A stretch of 64,000 nt of DNA from an uncultured Methylopila sp. (GCA_902168115.1 CABHPB010000030.1:20414-84413); one strand, 5' to 3'. Counted from the first letter of the stretch, positions 1 to 8,936 are shown. Made by a program: numbers and translations. The notes: generated by a model not told the origin, from the sequence alone.

Positions 1-523
1 CGAGCGCGAACTGGATCCACGCCGAGACGGCCGACGGCACGAGGTGATGGACCGCCGGCACGAAATGCGCGCCCATTTCAAGCGCGAAGATCGGGACCGT
101 CAGGGCGAGGCCGATCCAGAACCGCCGCGTCATGTCGGCGAGCTCGTGGTTCGGCTGAGCCTCGGCGGTGATCGTCTCGGGTTCGAGCCCCATGCCGCAG
201 ATCGGGCAGGAGCCCGGCCCGACCTGCCGGATCTCCGGATGCATCGGGCAGGTGAAGATCGCGCCGGGATCGACCGGTTCCGCGGCGGCGGGCTTCGGCG
301 AGAGATAGCGGTCGGGATCGGCCTCGAACTTCGTCTTGCAGCCGCCGCAGCAGAAATACCGAGTCTCGCCGCCGACCTCCGAGACGTGCCGCGCGGTCGC
401 GATCTCGACGGTCATGCCGCAGACCGGATCGACGGCCGTCGCCTGCCCGGCCTGACGACCGCCGCAGCACGCGCCGTGGCCGCCGGCGCCGTGCGAGTGG
501 TGGTGGTGCGCGTGATCGGTCAT
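1..523 (-). CDS. Copper-translocating P1B-type ATPase, N-terminal part (3' end outside window)
   Basis: About 174 codons read without interruption from an ATG at 523 to the window edge. The protein opens with a His-rich tail carrying a Cys pair. A YHS-type metal-binding domain follows at about residues 31-75 (DPVCGMTV, then a CCGGCK motif), then a heavy-metal-binding domain at about 88-115 (TCPMHPEI ... CPICGMGLEP), and the first membrane segments start near residue 133. This order is typical of inner-membrane ATPases that export Cu(I). The catalytic P-domain and the CPx motif lie outside the window, so metal specificity is inferred from the N-terminus and from the CsoR-like operator in the promoter. 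AGGAAAG precedes the start. Confidence 0.9.
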   Translation of the reverse strand, partial: MTDHAHHHHSHGAGGHGACCGGRQAGQATAVDPVCGMTVEIATARHVSEVGGETRYFCCGGCKTKFEADPDRYLSPKPAAAEPVDPGAIFTCPMHPEIRQVGPGSCPICGMGLEPETITAEAQPNHELADMTRRFWIGLALTVPIFALEMGAHFVPAVHHLVPSAVSAWIQFAL

Positions 524-540
524 CTGCGGCTTTCCTGCCT

Positions 541-559
541 GATACCTGCCCCGGGTATC
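541..559. promoter_or_regulatory. Inverted repeat GATACC-N7-GGTATC in copper ATPase leader
   Basis: Six-base perfect arms flank a C-rich 7-base spacer, between the predicted promoter and the ATPase start codon. It resembles the operator at 574-588 (ATACC/GGTAT arms), so it could be a second binding site for the same repressor or a hairpin in the leader. Confidence 0.4.
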
Positions 560-569
560 CCCGATCAGC

Positions 570-597
570 CATATACCCCATGGGGGTACTCTTTCAA
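570..597 (-). promoter_or_regulatory. Sigma70-like promoter with CsoR-type copper operator in the spacer
   Basis: On the minus strand TTGAAA (592-597) and TATATG (570-575) are separated by 16 bases. The near-palindrome TACCCCATGGGGGTA (574-588) fills the spacer and touches the -10. It closely resembles the TACCC...GGGGGTA operators of CsoR-type copper repressors. Repression released by Cu(I) would suit the downstream ATPase. No csoR gene is visible in the window. Confidence 0.6.
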
Positions 598-620
598 GCC
601 GTCTCCAGCCGTCCGCCCGT

Positions 621-1556
621 TCACACCGCGCCAATGACCCAGAGCCAGCCGGAGACGGTGACGACGGAGATCGCGGTCGAGACCGCGACGGCGGCGGAGG
701 CGGTAGGCTCGGCCACCTTGTAGCGGGCGGCGATCAGGTAGGCGTTGATGCCGCAGGGCATCGCCGCGAACAGCACAGCGACGCCCGCCCAGACCGGCGG
801 CACCGTCAGGATGTGGAAAGCGAGCAGCCAGACCAGGAAGGGATGGGCGATCAGCTTCAGCGCCGAGATCGAGGCGACCGCCCTGATGTCGCTGACGAAG
901 CCGAAGCGCTTGAGCGCGAGCCCCATCGCGACCAGCGCACAGGGGCTCGCCGTCGCCGCCAGCTGGTCGACGAAGGATTTGACGGCACCGGTCGGCTTCA
1001 TCCCAAGCCGCTGCGCGATCAGGCCCGCGACCAGCGCCAGGATGATCGGATGCGTGACGATTGTGCGCGCGAGCTTCTTCGCGATCTCGAGACCCTTGGC
1101 GTCGGCGCTCGCGGTCTCGATCAGGATCGCCGCTGCCGACATCATGATCGGCAGGTGGATCGCGAGCAGCAGGAACAGCGGGATCGCGCCGGCGTCGCCA
1201 TAGACCTCGAGGATCAGCGGCACGCCGACAAGCACCGTGTTGGACTGTCCGGCCGAAAAGCCGTGGATCGCCGCCTCGCGCCGGTCCCGCCCGAAGACGC
1301 GCGTCGCGAGGATCATGGCGGCGAACCAGACCACCGCGACGCCGCCGAAATAAGCGATCCAGTAGCCCCACGGGTTGTCGGCGGGCGTCCCGCCTTCCGA
1401 CAGGGTGCGGAAGATCAGCGAGGGCACCGCCAGCAGGAAGACATAGTCCGACAGCCCGTCGCCGGCGCGATTGCCGAGCAGCTTCAGCTGCCCGGCCAGC
1501 CAGCCGAGCCCGATCAGGCCGAAGGTCGGAAGGACGATGGAAAGAAGGTCGGACAT
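621..1556 (-). CDS. AEC family transporter (auxin efflux carrier/malonate permease type)
   Basis: A 311-residue integral membrane protein with about ten hydrophobic segments and a central hydrophilic stretch near residues 150-165. The overall pattern (PTFGLIGLGWLAG near the N-terminus, a first half ending QSNTVLVGVPL, a second half with MPCGINAYLIA) is that of the AEC/PIN-like transporter family, which moves organic anions. Substrate cannot be predicted. It stands alone on the minus strand; its 3' end lies just upstream of the copper ATPase promoter region, and nothing ties it functionally to copper. Confidence 0.85.
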   Translation of the reverse strand: MSDLLSIVLPTFGLIGLGWLAGQLKLLGNRAGDGLSDYVFLLAVPSLIFRTLSEGGTPADNPWGYWIAYFGGVAVVWFAAMILATRVFGRDRREAAIHGFSAGQSNTVLVGVPLILEVYGDAGAIPLFLLLAIHLPIMMSAAAILIETASADAKGLEIAKKLARTIVTHPIILALVAGLIAQRLGMKPTGAVKSFVDQLAATASPCALVAMGLALKRFGFVSDIRAVASISALKLIAHPFLVWLLAFHILTVPPVWAGVAVLFAAMPCGINAYLIAARYKVAEPTASAAVAVSTAISVVTVSGWLWVIGAV

Positions 1557-1634
1557 GCGCGAGACCGACGCCTAGGGCCTCGCGCGCGAGCGGTCAATCT
1601 GCAAGGGTCGCAAGGATCCCCGCGACCCCTGCCG

Positions 1635-2903
1635 TCAGACCGAAACGCCCTCCGCCGTCACTTCGGCCTCAGGCTCCTCCTTGTCCTGGCTCGGCAGGTC
1701 GCCGCCATAGATGACGGCTTCGAACGCCCTCAGACGTTTGAAGATCGACAGCAGTTCCACGATCGTCGTCCAGGAGTTCACCAAGAACTGAAAGCTGTCG
1801 CGCACCTGCCCGAAGGCGTTGAGGATCTGCTGGAACGGACCAAGGGTAATTTTGGCGGTCACGACCGCGGGCACGAGGACGAAAAAGGGAAAAATATTGT
1901 CCGTTTGCAGATACGCGCTTCGAGCGACATTGAAATAAGCGTAGTGAAAATACAGTCGAAAGTAGTTCCTCCGCACGAGGTCGAACAGCTCTTTGACAGT
2001 CGGCGGCTGGGCGCGATCGGCGTGATCTTCGCCATAGACCAGCTCTTTCCGGTAAGCCGCCTCAACGCGCTGATTGCGGAAATGGAGCCCTGGCAGCTTG
2101 ATGCCGACGAGCGCCAGAAAACCGGTGCCGAGCGCCGACCAGAGTATGGCGATGGTCACGAGCGGCTGCGGCACTTCGCCAAGCAGCGGCACCTCAGTGA
2201 TCGGCGCGGAAAGCTTCACGAGGACCGGCAGGAAGGCGATCAAGGTCATGATCGCGTCGACGAACGAGACGCCAAGTCCTTCGGTGATGGTGGCGAAACG
2301 CATCGTATCGTCCTGGACGCGCTGCGAGGCGCCCTCGATGTGGCGCAGCCGCGGCCAGTGGCTCATGTAGAAGTCGTTCATCGCGGTGCGCCAGCGGAAG
2401 ATGTAGTGGCTGACGAAGAACCGGACGACGACGTAGACGGCGATGTAGATCGCGAGGATGCCGCTGATGGAAATCAGATATCCATAGGCTTCCCATGCCG
2501 TGACCGGCCGGGTCTTGGCCATGGCGTCTTGCAGAAGGTTGTAGAAGGGTCCGTACCAAGCGTTGATCGCGACCGAGACTTGGACGGAAAAGTAGGTCAC
2601 GAACAGGATGAAGGCGGAGCCGAGGATCGACCACCACTGCCAGGGATGTGGCTTCAGCGTCATCCAGGCCCCGGCGAATAGCCCGACGGACACGGCGTAG
2701 TAGATGTAAAACCAGACGAACGGGCCGCTGATGAAGAGCTCCGGACCGATCAGCGGCGGCGCGTCCGGCGCCGGATAGGCGAGACCGATCGCGCGTCCCC
2801 ATTCCGAACCGCCGCCGTACCAGACGCCGATCGCGATCGCGCCCCAGAGCACGACCGACGAGAAGAACAGCCGGATCGGGTTCGGAAAGAAGGAATGGAA
2901 CAT
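1635..2903 (-). CDS. bacA: SbmA/BacA family peptide-antibiotic transporter
   Basis: A 422-residue protein matching the length and layout of SbmA/BacA inner-membrane importers: an N-terminal segment opening with FHSFFPNP, several transmembrane helices, an amphipathic middle ([17 protein letters not shown]) and a conserved C-terminal part containing [14 protein letters not shown] and [20 protein letters not shown] stretches. In rhizobia BacA imports Cys-rich and proline-rich peptides and affects very-long-chain lipid A modification. The ATG at 2903 is preferred over an upstream in-frame start at 2969 because family members begin at this MF-x-SFFP region and the upstream residues are Arg-rich, unlike a protein start. 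It is monocistronic here. Confidence 0.9.
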   Translation of the reverse strand: MFHSFFPNPIRLFFSSVVLWGAIAIGVWYGGGSEWGRAIGLAYPAPDAPPLIGPELFISGPFVWFYIYYAVSVGLFAGAWMTLKPHPWQWWSILGSAFILFVTYFSVQVSVAINAWYGPFYNLLQDAMAKTRPVTAWEAYGYLISISGILAIYIAVYVVVRFFVSHYIFRWRTAMNDFYMSHWPRLRHIEGASQRVQDDTMRFATITEGLGVSFVDAIMTLIAFLPVLVKLSAPITEVPLLGEVPQPLVTIAILWSALGTGFLALVGIKLPGLHFRNQRVEAAYRKELVYGEDHADRAQPPTVKELFDLVRRNYFRLYFHYAYFNVARSAYLQTDNIFPFFVLVPAVVTAKITLGPFQQILNAFGQVRDSFQFLVNSWTTIVELLSIFKRLRAFEAVIYGGDLPSQDKEEPEAEVTAEGVSV

Positions 2904-2999
2904 GGGGCGGGGACGCCTTCGTCTGGAATGAGACGCGCGAGCGTTAGACGCCGGCGCCTGCGTCCGCAAGTTACGGGCGGTTAAGGCGGGCGGACCGCC

Positions 3000-4085
3000 T
3001 CAATCCATCTGGTAGGCCCAGCGAGACTTTTCGAAACGGCGGGCTTCGAGGTCGCGGGCCTCGATCATGTGGTAGGTCGTGCCGTCGCCCTTGCCGTCGG
3101 AGGCGATGCGGCGCGTGCCGCCATAGAACTCGCCGCCATAGGCGAAGATCTGGCGCCAGCGCGTGACGCCCGGCGTCTCGATCCAAACCCCGTCCATCTC
3201 CTGCTCGACGTCGCCCTGGATCGGGTTCGGCCAGCCGCCGAGCCAATCGCCGAAATAGCCGGCTTCCGGCGGCTTCTCGTGGCCCTCGAAGGAAGGCGCG
3301 CGTGGGGTGTATTCGCCGTCGCCGCCTTGGAACCACGCCCAGATCCGCTTCCAAGGCTCGCTTTGCATCGGCATGGCGGTCTTCCAGTGGTGCGGGACCG
3401 AAAACGCCGAGAACGGGACGAGCGTCTCGGCAAGGGCGAGGCTCGCCCATCTAGCGTCCTGCCCCAGCCCATATGAGCCGACCTCGTCATGCATCCGGAC
3501 CAGCGCCTCGGGGAGCGGCCTTCGCTTCAGGGCCGCGGCTGGCCGGTCGTGCCAGAACAGCGCTGGCGTCTCGGCGAGCCCCTCCCCCGAAATGTCCTCG
3601 AAGACGCTGAGCAAGCCGGTCCTGGGCAGCACCGGATCAAAGCCCGGCTCCATGCTCATCGCGGCGAGGTCGATCTGGGCGACAAAGCCGAGCGGAAAGG
3701 GGTTTTGGTACGCTTGCGCGCGAAGCTCCGCAGCCGGCTTGAGGCGATCGACCTCCCATTGCGCGATGCGCCTCTGATGCGGCTCGAGCGGGCCGTCAAC
3801 TTGGCTCTGCATCGTCGCGGCCGTCTGCCTGGCGAAATCGAGCGCGTTCAGGGCGCGGTTGGCGGGGTCCGGATAGGGGCCGCGCATCGGCCAGGCGAAG
3901 TCGTCCGGAAGGTCGGGGATACCGCCCATCTTGCTGGCGCCGGGCGGCAGGGCGTCGTCGGACGCCTGAACGCGGAGGAAAAGGAGCGCCGGCCGAACGC
4001 TTTTCGCGATCGCGTCCACACAGGACGAGAGGCCGGCGCGCTGGAGCGATGCGCGAAGGTCGTCGACGGTCCGGAAGGCGGTCAC
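3000..4085 (-). CDS. DUF1963 (YwqG-like) protein
   Basis: About 361 residues from a GTG at 4085 with GGGAAC eight bases upstream; an ATG further out at 4154 adds an Arg-rich extension that looks non-coding. Family hallmarks are SKMGGIPDLPDDFAWP near residue 50, PLGFVAQIDLA near 150 and a GLLSVFED turn soon after. DUF1963 proteins are soluble and of unknown function. The middle has two tryptophan-rich loops (HHWKTAMPM, WKRIWAWFQGG) and the end is acidic or aromatic. Neighbours suggest no pathway. The call is for the family only. Confidence 0.75.
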   Translation of the reverse strand: MTAFRTVDDLRASLQRAGLSSCVDAIAKSVRPALLFLRVQASDDALPPGASKMGGIPDLPDDFAWPMRGPYPDPANRALNALDFARQTAATMQSQVDGPLEPHQRRIAQWEVDRLKPAAELRAQAYQNPFPLGFVAQIDLAAMSMEPGFDPVLPRTGLLSVFEDISGEGLAETPALFWHDRPAAALKRRPLPEALVRMHDEVGSYGLGQDARWASLALAETLVPFSAFSVPHHWKTAMPMQSEPWKRIWAWFQGGDGEYTPRAPSFEGHEKPPEAGYFGDWLGGWPNPIQGDVEQEMDGVWIETPGVTRWRQIFAYGGEFYGGTRRIASDGKGDGTTYHMIEARDLEARRFEKSRWAYQMD

Positions 4086-4193
4086 GATGGTTCCCGACTG
4101 GTGCGGCTGGCGACGACGCAGGCCGGCGCGCCGCCGAGCATGGCCGCGCACCATGTCATCGCGATCTCGCTTGGGCGAGCGGTGATGGCCGGC

Positions 4194-4436
4194 TCAGTCG
4201 AAATCGTCGCGGATCAGACGACCGACATGCAGATGGTCGATCCGTAGCACGCGGATGCGCGCCCGGCCGACGGCGAGCCGCCCGATCGCGACGGCGCCGA
4301 TGGCGAGCGCGCCGATCGCCGCGGTCCCGATCGCGAGCGCCGCGACCGCGCCGAGCCCGTTCGTTTGCGCGCGCAGTGCGACGTCGCGGGACGGCTGGAC
4401 GTCAGGTTCGACGCGCGGTGCCCGCGGCGCCCTCAC
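4194..4436 (-). CDS. Small protein with tandem (A/V)IG-xLA repeats
   Basis: An 80-residue protein starting at GTG 4436, only three bases after the acyl-CoA dehydrogenase stop codon and in the same direction, so probably cotranscribed. The centre (residues about 30-60) is a regular five-residue repeat, LAIGT-AAIGA-LAIGA-VAIGR-LAVGR, then basic and acidic residues to the end. The period recalls pentapeptide-repeat beta-helices, although the classic A(D/N)LxX pattern is absent. Short proteins of this style occur in many bacteria without known function. The repeat and the tight spacing argue that it is a real gene. Confidence 0.65.
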   Translation of the reverse strand: MRAPRAPRVEPDVQPSRDVALRAQTNGLGAVAALAIGTAAIGALAIGAVAIGRLAVGRARIRVLRIDHLHVGRLIRDDFD

Positions 4437-4439
4437 GGC

Positions 4440-6113
4440 TCACGCCTCCAGCAGGCGCCGCGCGATGACGTGGGCCTGGATCTCGGCCGCGCCCTCGAAG
4501 ATGTTGAGGATGCGGCTGTCGCAGAGCACGCGGGAGATCTGGTACTCGAGCGCGAAGCCGTTGCCGCCGTGAATCTGCAGCGCGTTGTCCGCCGCCGCCC
4601 AGGCGACGCGCGCCGCGAGCAGCTTGGCCATGCCGGCCTCGAGGTCGCAGCGGATGTCCTGGTCCTTCTCGCGCGCAGCGAAGTAGGTGATCTGGCGGGC
4701 GATCTGCACCTCGACCGCCATCATGGCGATCTTGTCGGCGACGCGCGGGAAGTCCGCGAGCGGCTTCTTGAACTGGATACGCTCCTCGGCGTAGCGCAGG
4801 CCGATGTCGAGCGCCGACTGGGCGACGCCGACCGCGCGCGCCGCGGTCTGGATGCGCGCGGACTCGAAGGTCTTCATCAGCTGCTTGAAGCCCTGGCCCT
4901 CGACGCCGCCGAGCAGGTTTTCGGCCGGAACCTCGAAGCCGTCGAAGGAGATTTCGTACTCCTTCATGCCGCGATAGCCCAGAACCTCGATCTCGCCGCC
5001 GGACATGCCCTTGGCCGGGAACGGATCCTCGTCGGTGCCGCGCGGCTTTTCCGCGAGCAGCATCGAGAGGCCCCGGTGGCCGGGCTCGTTCGGGTCGGTG
5101 CGGACCAGCACGGTCATCAGGTCGGCGCGGACCGGATGGGTGATCCAGGTCTTGGCGCCGTTGACCGTGTAGGTCTCGCCCTCGCGCGCGGCGCGGGTCT
5201 TCAGGCTCGCAAGGTCGGAGCCGGTGTTCGGCTCGGTAAAGACGGCGGTCGGAAGGATCGAGCCGTCGGCGAGCTTGGGCAGGTATTTCTGCTTCTGCTC
5301 CTCGGTGCCGCCGCCGAGGATCAGCTCGGCCGCGATCTCGGAGCGCGTGCCGAGCGAGCCGACGCCGATATAGGCGCGGGAAAGCTCCTCGGAGACGACG
5401 CACATCGCCTCCTTGCCCATGCCGAGGCCGCCGAACTCCTCCGGGATGGTGAGGCCGAAGACGCCGAGGTCGGACAGCTTCTGGATGGTCTCGAGCGGGA
5501 TGTAGCTGTTGGCTTGGTGCCAGGCGTGAGCGTAGGGGGTGACCTCGTCCTCGGCGAAGCGGCGCATCTCGTCGCGGAACTGGACCAGCGTCTCGTCGAG
5601 CGCGGGGTCGCCGAAGCCGAAGCGCCCGTCCGCCTTGCGGATCAGGGCGACGAGGCTCGCGCGGGCTTCCGGCGTGCCTCCCTCGGCGATGAGCTCGGCC
5701 GCGGCCTCGCCCAGAATCTCCGCCGGGCGTCCTGGCTTCAGACCCAGATCCTGCGCGCGGACGATCTCGCCCTGGTTCATCGGCACGCCGCCGATCAGCT
5801 GGGCGAGATACTCGGCCGCGCCGACCTTCAGGATCGCTTCTTCGATCTCGCCGTAGCGGCCCTCGGCCGCGAGCCGGTCTCCCCAGTGACTGAGCTCGCG
5901 CAGCGCCATGCGGTAGGTCGCGAACCAGGCGAGGCCGTGGCCGGCGCGTTGCTCGCGGTCGAGCGCGGCGCTGTCGATCTTGCCGTCCTTCACCACCTTG
6001 GCGCGCACCGCCGCGGTCGCTTCGGCGAGCAGCGTGTCGAGAGCGGGAAGCACGGCCTGAAGACGGCCCGCCGGCGACTCGGTCGTGGCGGCGGTGGCGG
6101 CTTGGGCGGTCAT
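4440..6113 (-). CDS. mcd: Acyl-CoA dehydrogenase, probable (2S)-methylsuccinyl-CoA dehydrogenase
   Basis: A 557-residue FAD-dependent acyl-CoA dehydrogenase, about 170 residues longer than ordinary family members because of an N-terminal domain (residues 1-165, containing FATYRMALREL and GGVPMNQGEIVR). That extension is characteristic of methylsuccinyl-CoA dehydrogenase, which oxidises methylsuccinyl-CoA to mesaconyl-CoA in the ethylmalonyl-CoA pathway. The dehydrogenase core carries PEEFGGLGMG, TEPNTGSDLASL, the NGAKTWITH strand and a C-terminal GGNGF...YQISRVLCD...IFEGAAEIQ helix. The presence of meaA in the same window supports the assignment. The ATG at 6113 has GGAGA upstream; a longer in-frame start gives an Arg-rich leader and was rejected. 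Plain acyl-CoA dehydrogenase is the fallback call. Confidence 0.85.
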   Translation of the reverse strand: MTAQAATAATTESPAGRLQAVLPALDTLLAEATAAVRAKVVKDGKIDSAALDREQRAGHGLAWFATYRMALRELSHWGDRLAAEGRYGEIEEAILKVGAAEYLAQLIGGVPMNQGEIVRAQDLGLKPGRPAEILGEAAAELIAEGGTPEARASLVALIRKADGRFGFGDPALDETLVQFRDEMRRFAEDEVTPYAHAWHQANSYIPLETIQKLSDLGVFGLTIPEEFGGLGMGKEAMCVVSEELSRAYIGVGSLGTRSEIAAELILGGGTEEQKQKYLPKLADGSILPTAVFTEPNTGSDLASLKTRAAREGETYTVNGAKTWITHPVRADLMTVLVRTDPNEPGHRGLSMLLAEKPRGTDEDPFPAKGMSGGEIEVLGYRGMKEYEISFDGFEVPAENLLGGVEGQGFKQLMKTFESARIQTAARAVGVAQSALDIGLRYAEERIQFKKPLADFPRVADKIAMMAVEVQIARQITYFAAREKDQDIRCDLEAGMAKLLAARVAWAAADNALQIHGGNGFALEYQISRVLCDSRILNIFEGAAEIQAHVIARRLLEA

Positions 6114-6177
6114 AGGGATCGTCTCCGGAAATGGCGCGAACAGCCACAATCCTCGTCCGGCAGGAGGAACTGCCGGA

Positions 6178-7128
6178 TCAAGCGGGCCGTCTGGGCGTCT
6201 CCGTTTCATCCTCCCCATCGGGCGGCTCCGCCGCAATGCACCCTTCGGCGGACGCCGGCGGCGGCGCGGCGCCGCTCGCGAGCGCGACGCCAAGGGCCGC
6301 GAGCGCCATGCCGCAGAGCTGGACGAGGCCGAGCGTCTCGCCGAACAGGAGGTACGCCTGCACGGCCGCGACCGGGGGCACGAGGTAGATGAGCGCCGCC
6401 ACGCGCGACACCTCGCCGCGTTCGATCATGACCAGCATCAGGAGAATGGCGACGATCGACAGCACGATCACCGACCAGGCGAGCGAGGCGAAGGCAGGCC
6501 ATGTCGCGTCGAAGCGCCATTCGCCGAACAGCGAGACCACCGGCGCCGTGACGATCAGCGCGCCGACATACTGGCCGATCGCGAGCGTGCGCGGATCGGC
6601 GCCGGCGAGGGAGCGCTTCTGGTGGAGCGTGGCCGCGGTCACCGCGACCATGGCGAGAACGTTGACCGCGATCGGCAGCAGCGCCGCGGCGAGCGCCCCG
6701 GCGCCGGCGAGCTTCGGCGCGACCACGGCCGCGACGCCGACGAAGCCGACAGCGACGCCGAGCCAGCGCCGCGCGTCCAGTCGTTCGCCAACCAGCGGGC
6801 CGGCCGCGAGCGCGGTGAACAGCGGCTGAAGGGCCGCGATGAGGGCCGAGACGCCGGCCGGCACGCCATGGGCGATCGCCCACCACACGCCGCCGAGATA
6901 GACCCCGTGCAGCAGCGCGCCGTTGATCCCCGCCGCGATCCACTCGCGCCCGCTGCGCGGCCAGCGCGCCCCCAGCAGCACCGCGAGCGGCGCGAGCACG
7001 GCGATCGCCGCGACGTAGCGCAGCGCGAGGAAAGCGAGCGGATCGGCGTGCGGCGCGGCGTATTTCGCGACGATCCAGCCGGTCGACCAGATCAGCACGA
7101 AGGCCGCGGGCATCAGGAGTGCGGACAT
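6178..7128 (-). CDS. EamA/DMT family transporter
   Basis: A 316-residue membrane protein with ten predicted helices in two EamA repeats. The first starts at LIWSTGWIVAKYAAPHADPLAFLALRY, the usual opening of RhaT/EamA exporters, and the second after residue 160. The last 40 residues are Pro/Glu-rich and hydrophilic. It is upstream of and codirectional with mcd, with 64 bases between them, so cotranscription is possible. Substrate is unknown; related proteins export amino acids or metabolites. The ATG at 7128 was chosen because the first membrane helix begins directly after it. Confidence 0.85.
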   Translation of the reverse strand: MSALLMPAAFVLIWSTGWIVAKYAAPHADPLAFLALRYVAAIAVLAPLAVLLGARWPRSGREWIAAGINGALLHGVYLGGVWWAIAHGVPAGVSALIAALQPLFTALAAGPLVGERLDARRWLGVAVGFVGVAAVVAPKLAGAGALAAALLPIAVNVLAMVAVTAATLHQKRSLAGADPRTLAIGQYVGALIVTAPVVSLFGEWRFDATWPAFASLAWSVIVLSIVAILLMLVMIERGEVSRVAALIYLVPPVAAVQAYLLFGETLGLVQLCGMALAALGVALASGAAPPPASAEGCIAAEPPDGEDETETPRRPA

Positions 7129-7307
7129 GGACGCGCCTTGGCGCGGGACGCGCCGGCCGCGACTAAAGGCGGCCCCAGGCTGATTTCTCAAGCGAAAATC
7201 CGTGATGCCGGCATAACCGGATGCGATCGGGCGCGGCATTCTGGCGCCGCGATACGGGCGAGGCGGGGGACTCCACGCGCGCCATTATCGCGCTACCTTT
7301 CCGCCAC

Positions 7308-8234
7308 ATGATATCGCGTCCTCGCGACCTCTTCCGACGCATCCTGCCGATCACCTGGGACGTCTTGCGCCGCTTCGAAGCGCATTACGGCTGGGCCATC
7401 GCGGCGCATGTCGCCATGTCCGCGCTGCTCGCGATCTTTCCGTTCCTGATCTTCGTGACGGCGCTCGCGGCGTTTCTCGGCGCCGGAGAGGCGTCCGCCT
7501 CGATCGTCCACCTGATCTTCGACACCTGGCCGCCGGGCGTCGCCGGCCCGCTCGCAGGCGAGGTCGACAAGGTGCTGACGACGCCGCGCGGCGGCGTGCT
7601 GACGATCGGCGTGCTGCTGACGCTCTGGGTCACGTCTTCGGCGGTGGAGTCGCTCCGGATCGCGCTCGGGCGCGCCTACGATTCGCCGACGTCCAAGCCG
7701 GTGTGGCTGTCGCGGCTGCAGAGCATGTGGTTCGTGGTGCTCGGCGCCTTCGGGCTCGTGGCCGTGGCTGTTTTAATCGTGCTGTGGCCGGTGATGTGGA
7801 AGCTTGCGCTGTCGATCGTGCCGGCGCAGGTCGCCGGCCAGCTGTCCGCATTCGAGCTGGTCAGCGACCTGCTGCGCTACGCCCTGACGGTGGTGGTGCT
7901 CGGCCTCGCGCTCACCGCCGCGCATCTGTGGCTGCCGGGCGGGCGGCGCTCGATCCGCTCGGTGCTGCCGGGCGTCGCCTTCACCATCGTCGTCTGGCTG
8001 CTCGGGGCGACGCTGTTCTCGGTCTACCTCTCGCATTTCGCGAACTACGCCTCGACCTATGCGGGCCTTGCCGGCGTCATGACCGCGATCGTGTTCCTGA
8101 ACGCGAGCGCCGCCCTGTTCATTCTCGGCGGCGAGGTCAACGCGGCGCTCGCCGCGCGCAAGCTCGCCAAGGCCAAGGCGCTCGCCGAGGACTCGCTCGC
8201 CCACCTGAACGCCGCCTCGCCGCGCCCGGCCTGA
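7308..8234 (+). CDS. YihY/BrkB family inner-membrane protein
   Basis: A 308-residue protein with six main hydrophobic segments. Family features are HYGWAIAAHVAMSALLAIFPFLIF early on, the LWVTSSAVESLRIALGRAYD segment near residue 110, LWLPGGRRSIRSVLPG near 210 and ...FANYASTYAGLAGVMTAIVFLN near 245. The family was once called ribonuclease BN but that activity belongs to another protein; its members are membrane proteins of uncertain transport function. The ATG at 7308 gives the usual short cytoplasmic N-terminus; an earlier start at 7221 would overlap the divergent EamA promoter region. Confidence 0.85.
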   Translation: MISRPRDLFRRILPITWDVLRRFEAHYGWAIAAHVAMSALLAIFPFLIFVTALAAFLGAGEASASIVHLIFDTWPPGVAGPLAGEVDKVLTTPRGGVLTIGVLLTLWVTSSAVESLRIALGRAYDSPTSKPVWLSRLQSMWFVVLGAFGLVAVAVLIVLWPVMWKLALSIVPAQVAGQLSAFELVSDLLRYALTVVVLGLALTAAHLWLPGGRRSIRSVLPGVAFTIVVWLLGATLFSVYLSHFANYASTYAGLAGVMTAIVFLNASAALFILGGEVNAALAARKLAKAKALAEDSLAHLNAASPRPA

Positions 8235-8367
8235 GCGCATCGCATCGCGGACAATGCTTTTTCGGCGCGGCGCCTGACGCGCGCCACGCTCGCCCTATGT
8301 CGCGCCGAGACGCGGACGCGCCGAGATCGGTCGCTCCGCCCCTTCGGAACACTTGAGGAGATTCGCC

Positions 8368-8790
8368 ATGAAGCGTACCGGCAGCGCCGTCTGGAAAGGC
8401 CCCATCAAGGAAGGCGGCGGGACGGTCTCCACGGAGAGCGGCGCGCTCGACGCCCTGCCCTACTCGTTCTCCAAGCGCTTCGGCGACGAGAAGGGCACCA
8501 ATCCGGAAGAGCTCATCGGCGCCGCGCACGCCTCCTGCTTCTCCATGGCGCTGTCGCTGATGCTCGGCCAGGAAGGCTTCACCCCCGACGAGCTCAGCGC
8601 GACCTCGGCCGTCTCGATCGAGCAGCAGGGCGGCGGCTTCACCATCACCACCATCGACCTCAAGGTCGTCGGCAAGGTGCCGGGGATCGACGAGGCGAAG
8701 TTCACCGAGATCGCCACCAAGGCCAAGGAAGCCTGCCCGGTCTCCAAGGTGCTGAACGCAAAGATCAACTTCGAGGCCTCGCTCGGCTGA
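8368..8790 (+). CDS. osmC: OsmC family thiol peroxidase
   Basis: A 140-residue OsmC-type protein that reduces organic hydroperoxides through two cysteines. The active-site cysteines are visible at C57 (AHASCFSM) and C123 (EACPVSKVL), with the GTNPEELIGAA lead-in and the VPGIDEAKF segment common to the OsmC branch rather than Ohr. GAGGAG sits seven bases before the ATG at 8368. It is a single-gene unit followed by a palindromic repeat that could end transcription. Cytosolic; a role in general or oxidative stress is known for the family, but no stress promoter was recognised here. Confidence 0.93.
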   Translation: MKRTGSAVWKGPIKEGGGTVSTESGALDALPYSFSKRFGDEKGTNPEELIGAAHASCFSMALSLMLGQEGFTPDELSATSAVSIEQQGGGFTITTIDLKVVGKVPGIDEAKFTEIATKAKEACPVSKVLNAKINFEASLG

Positions 8791-8811
8791 GCGACGTACG
8801 CCTTCCGAGCT

Positions 8812-8936
8812 TCTCCCTCCCCTTGCAAAAGGGAGGATAAGGGTGGGGATGGTTCAGGACTAAGCGAAGTCCTCGGGCGTCGAGCTCCATGCCCGGCGCT
8901 CCCCACCCGACCCCCTCCTCGGAGAGGGGAGAGATC
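8812..8936. repeat. Palindromic intergenic repeat unit
   Basis: A roughly 125-bp block of nested inverted repeats: CCTCCC/GGGAGG around a GCAA loop (8816-8836), long-range arms GGGTGGGGA (8841-8849) and TCCCCACCC (8900-8908), an inner AGGACT/AGTCCT hairpin, and a closing CCCCTC/GAGGGG pair (8922-8937). The opening hairpin recurs at 63692-63715. Such structures are typical of dispersed, non-coding palindromic repeats of alphaproteobacteria. Here it separates osmC from the convergent transglycosylase gene. Confidence 0.6.

Noticed and set aside
813..2681. A 622-codon plus-strand open frame antisense to the AEC and bacA genes
   Set aside because: It mirrors the GC-rich codon usage of the real minus-strand genes, has no domain, is Arg/Asp/Gln-rich noise and lacks a ribosome site. 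The same holds for the other long antisense frames in this high-GC window.
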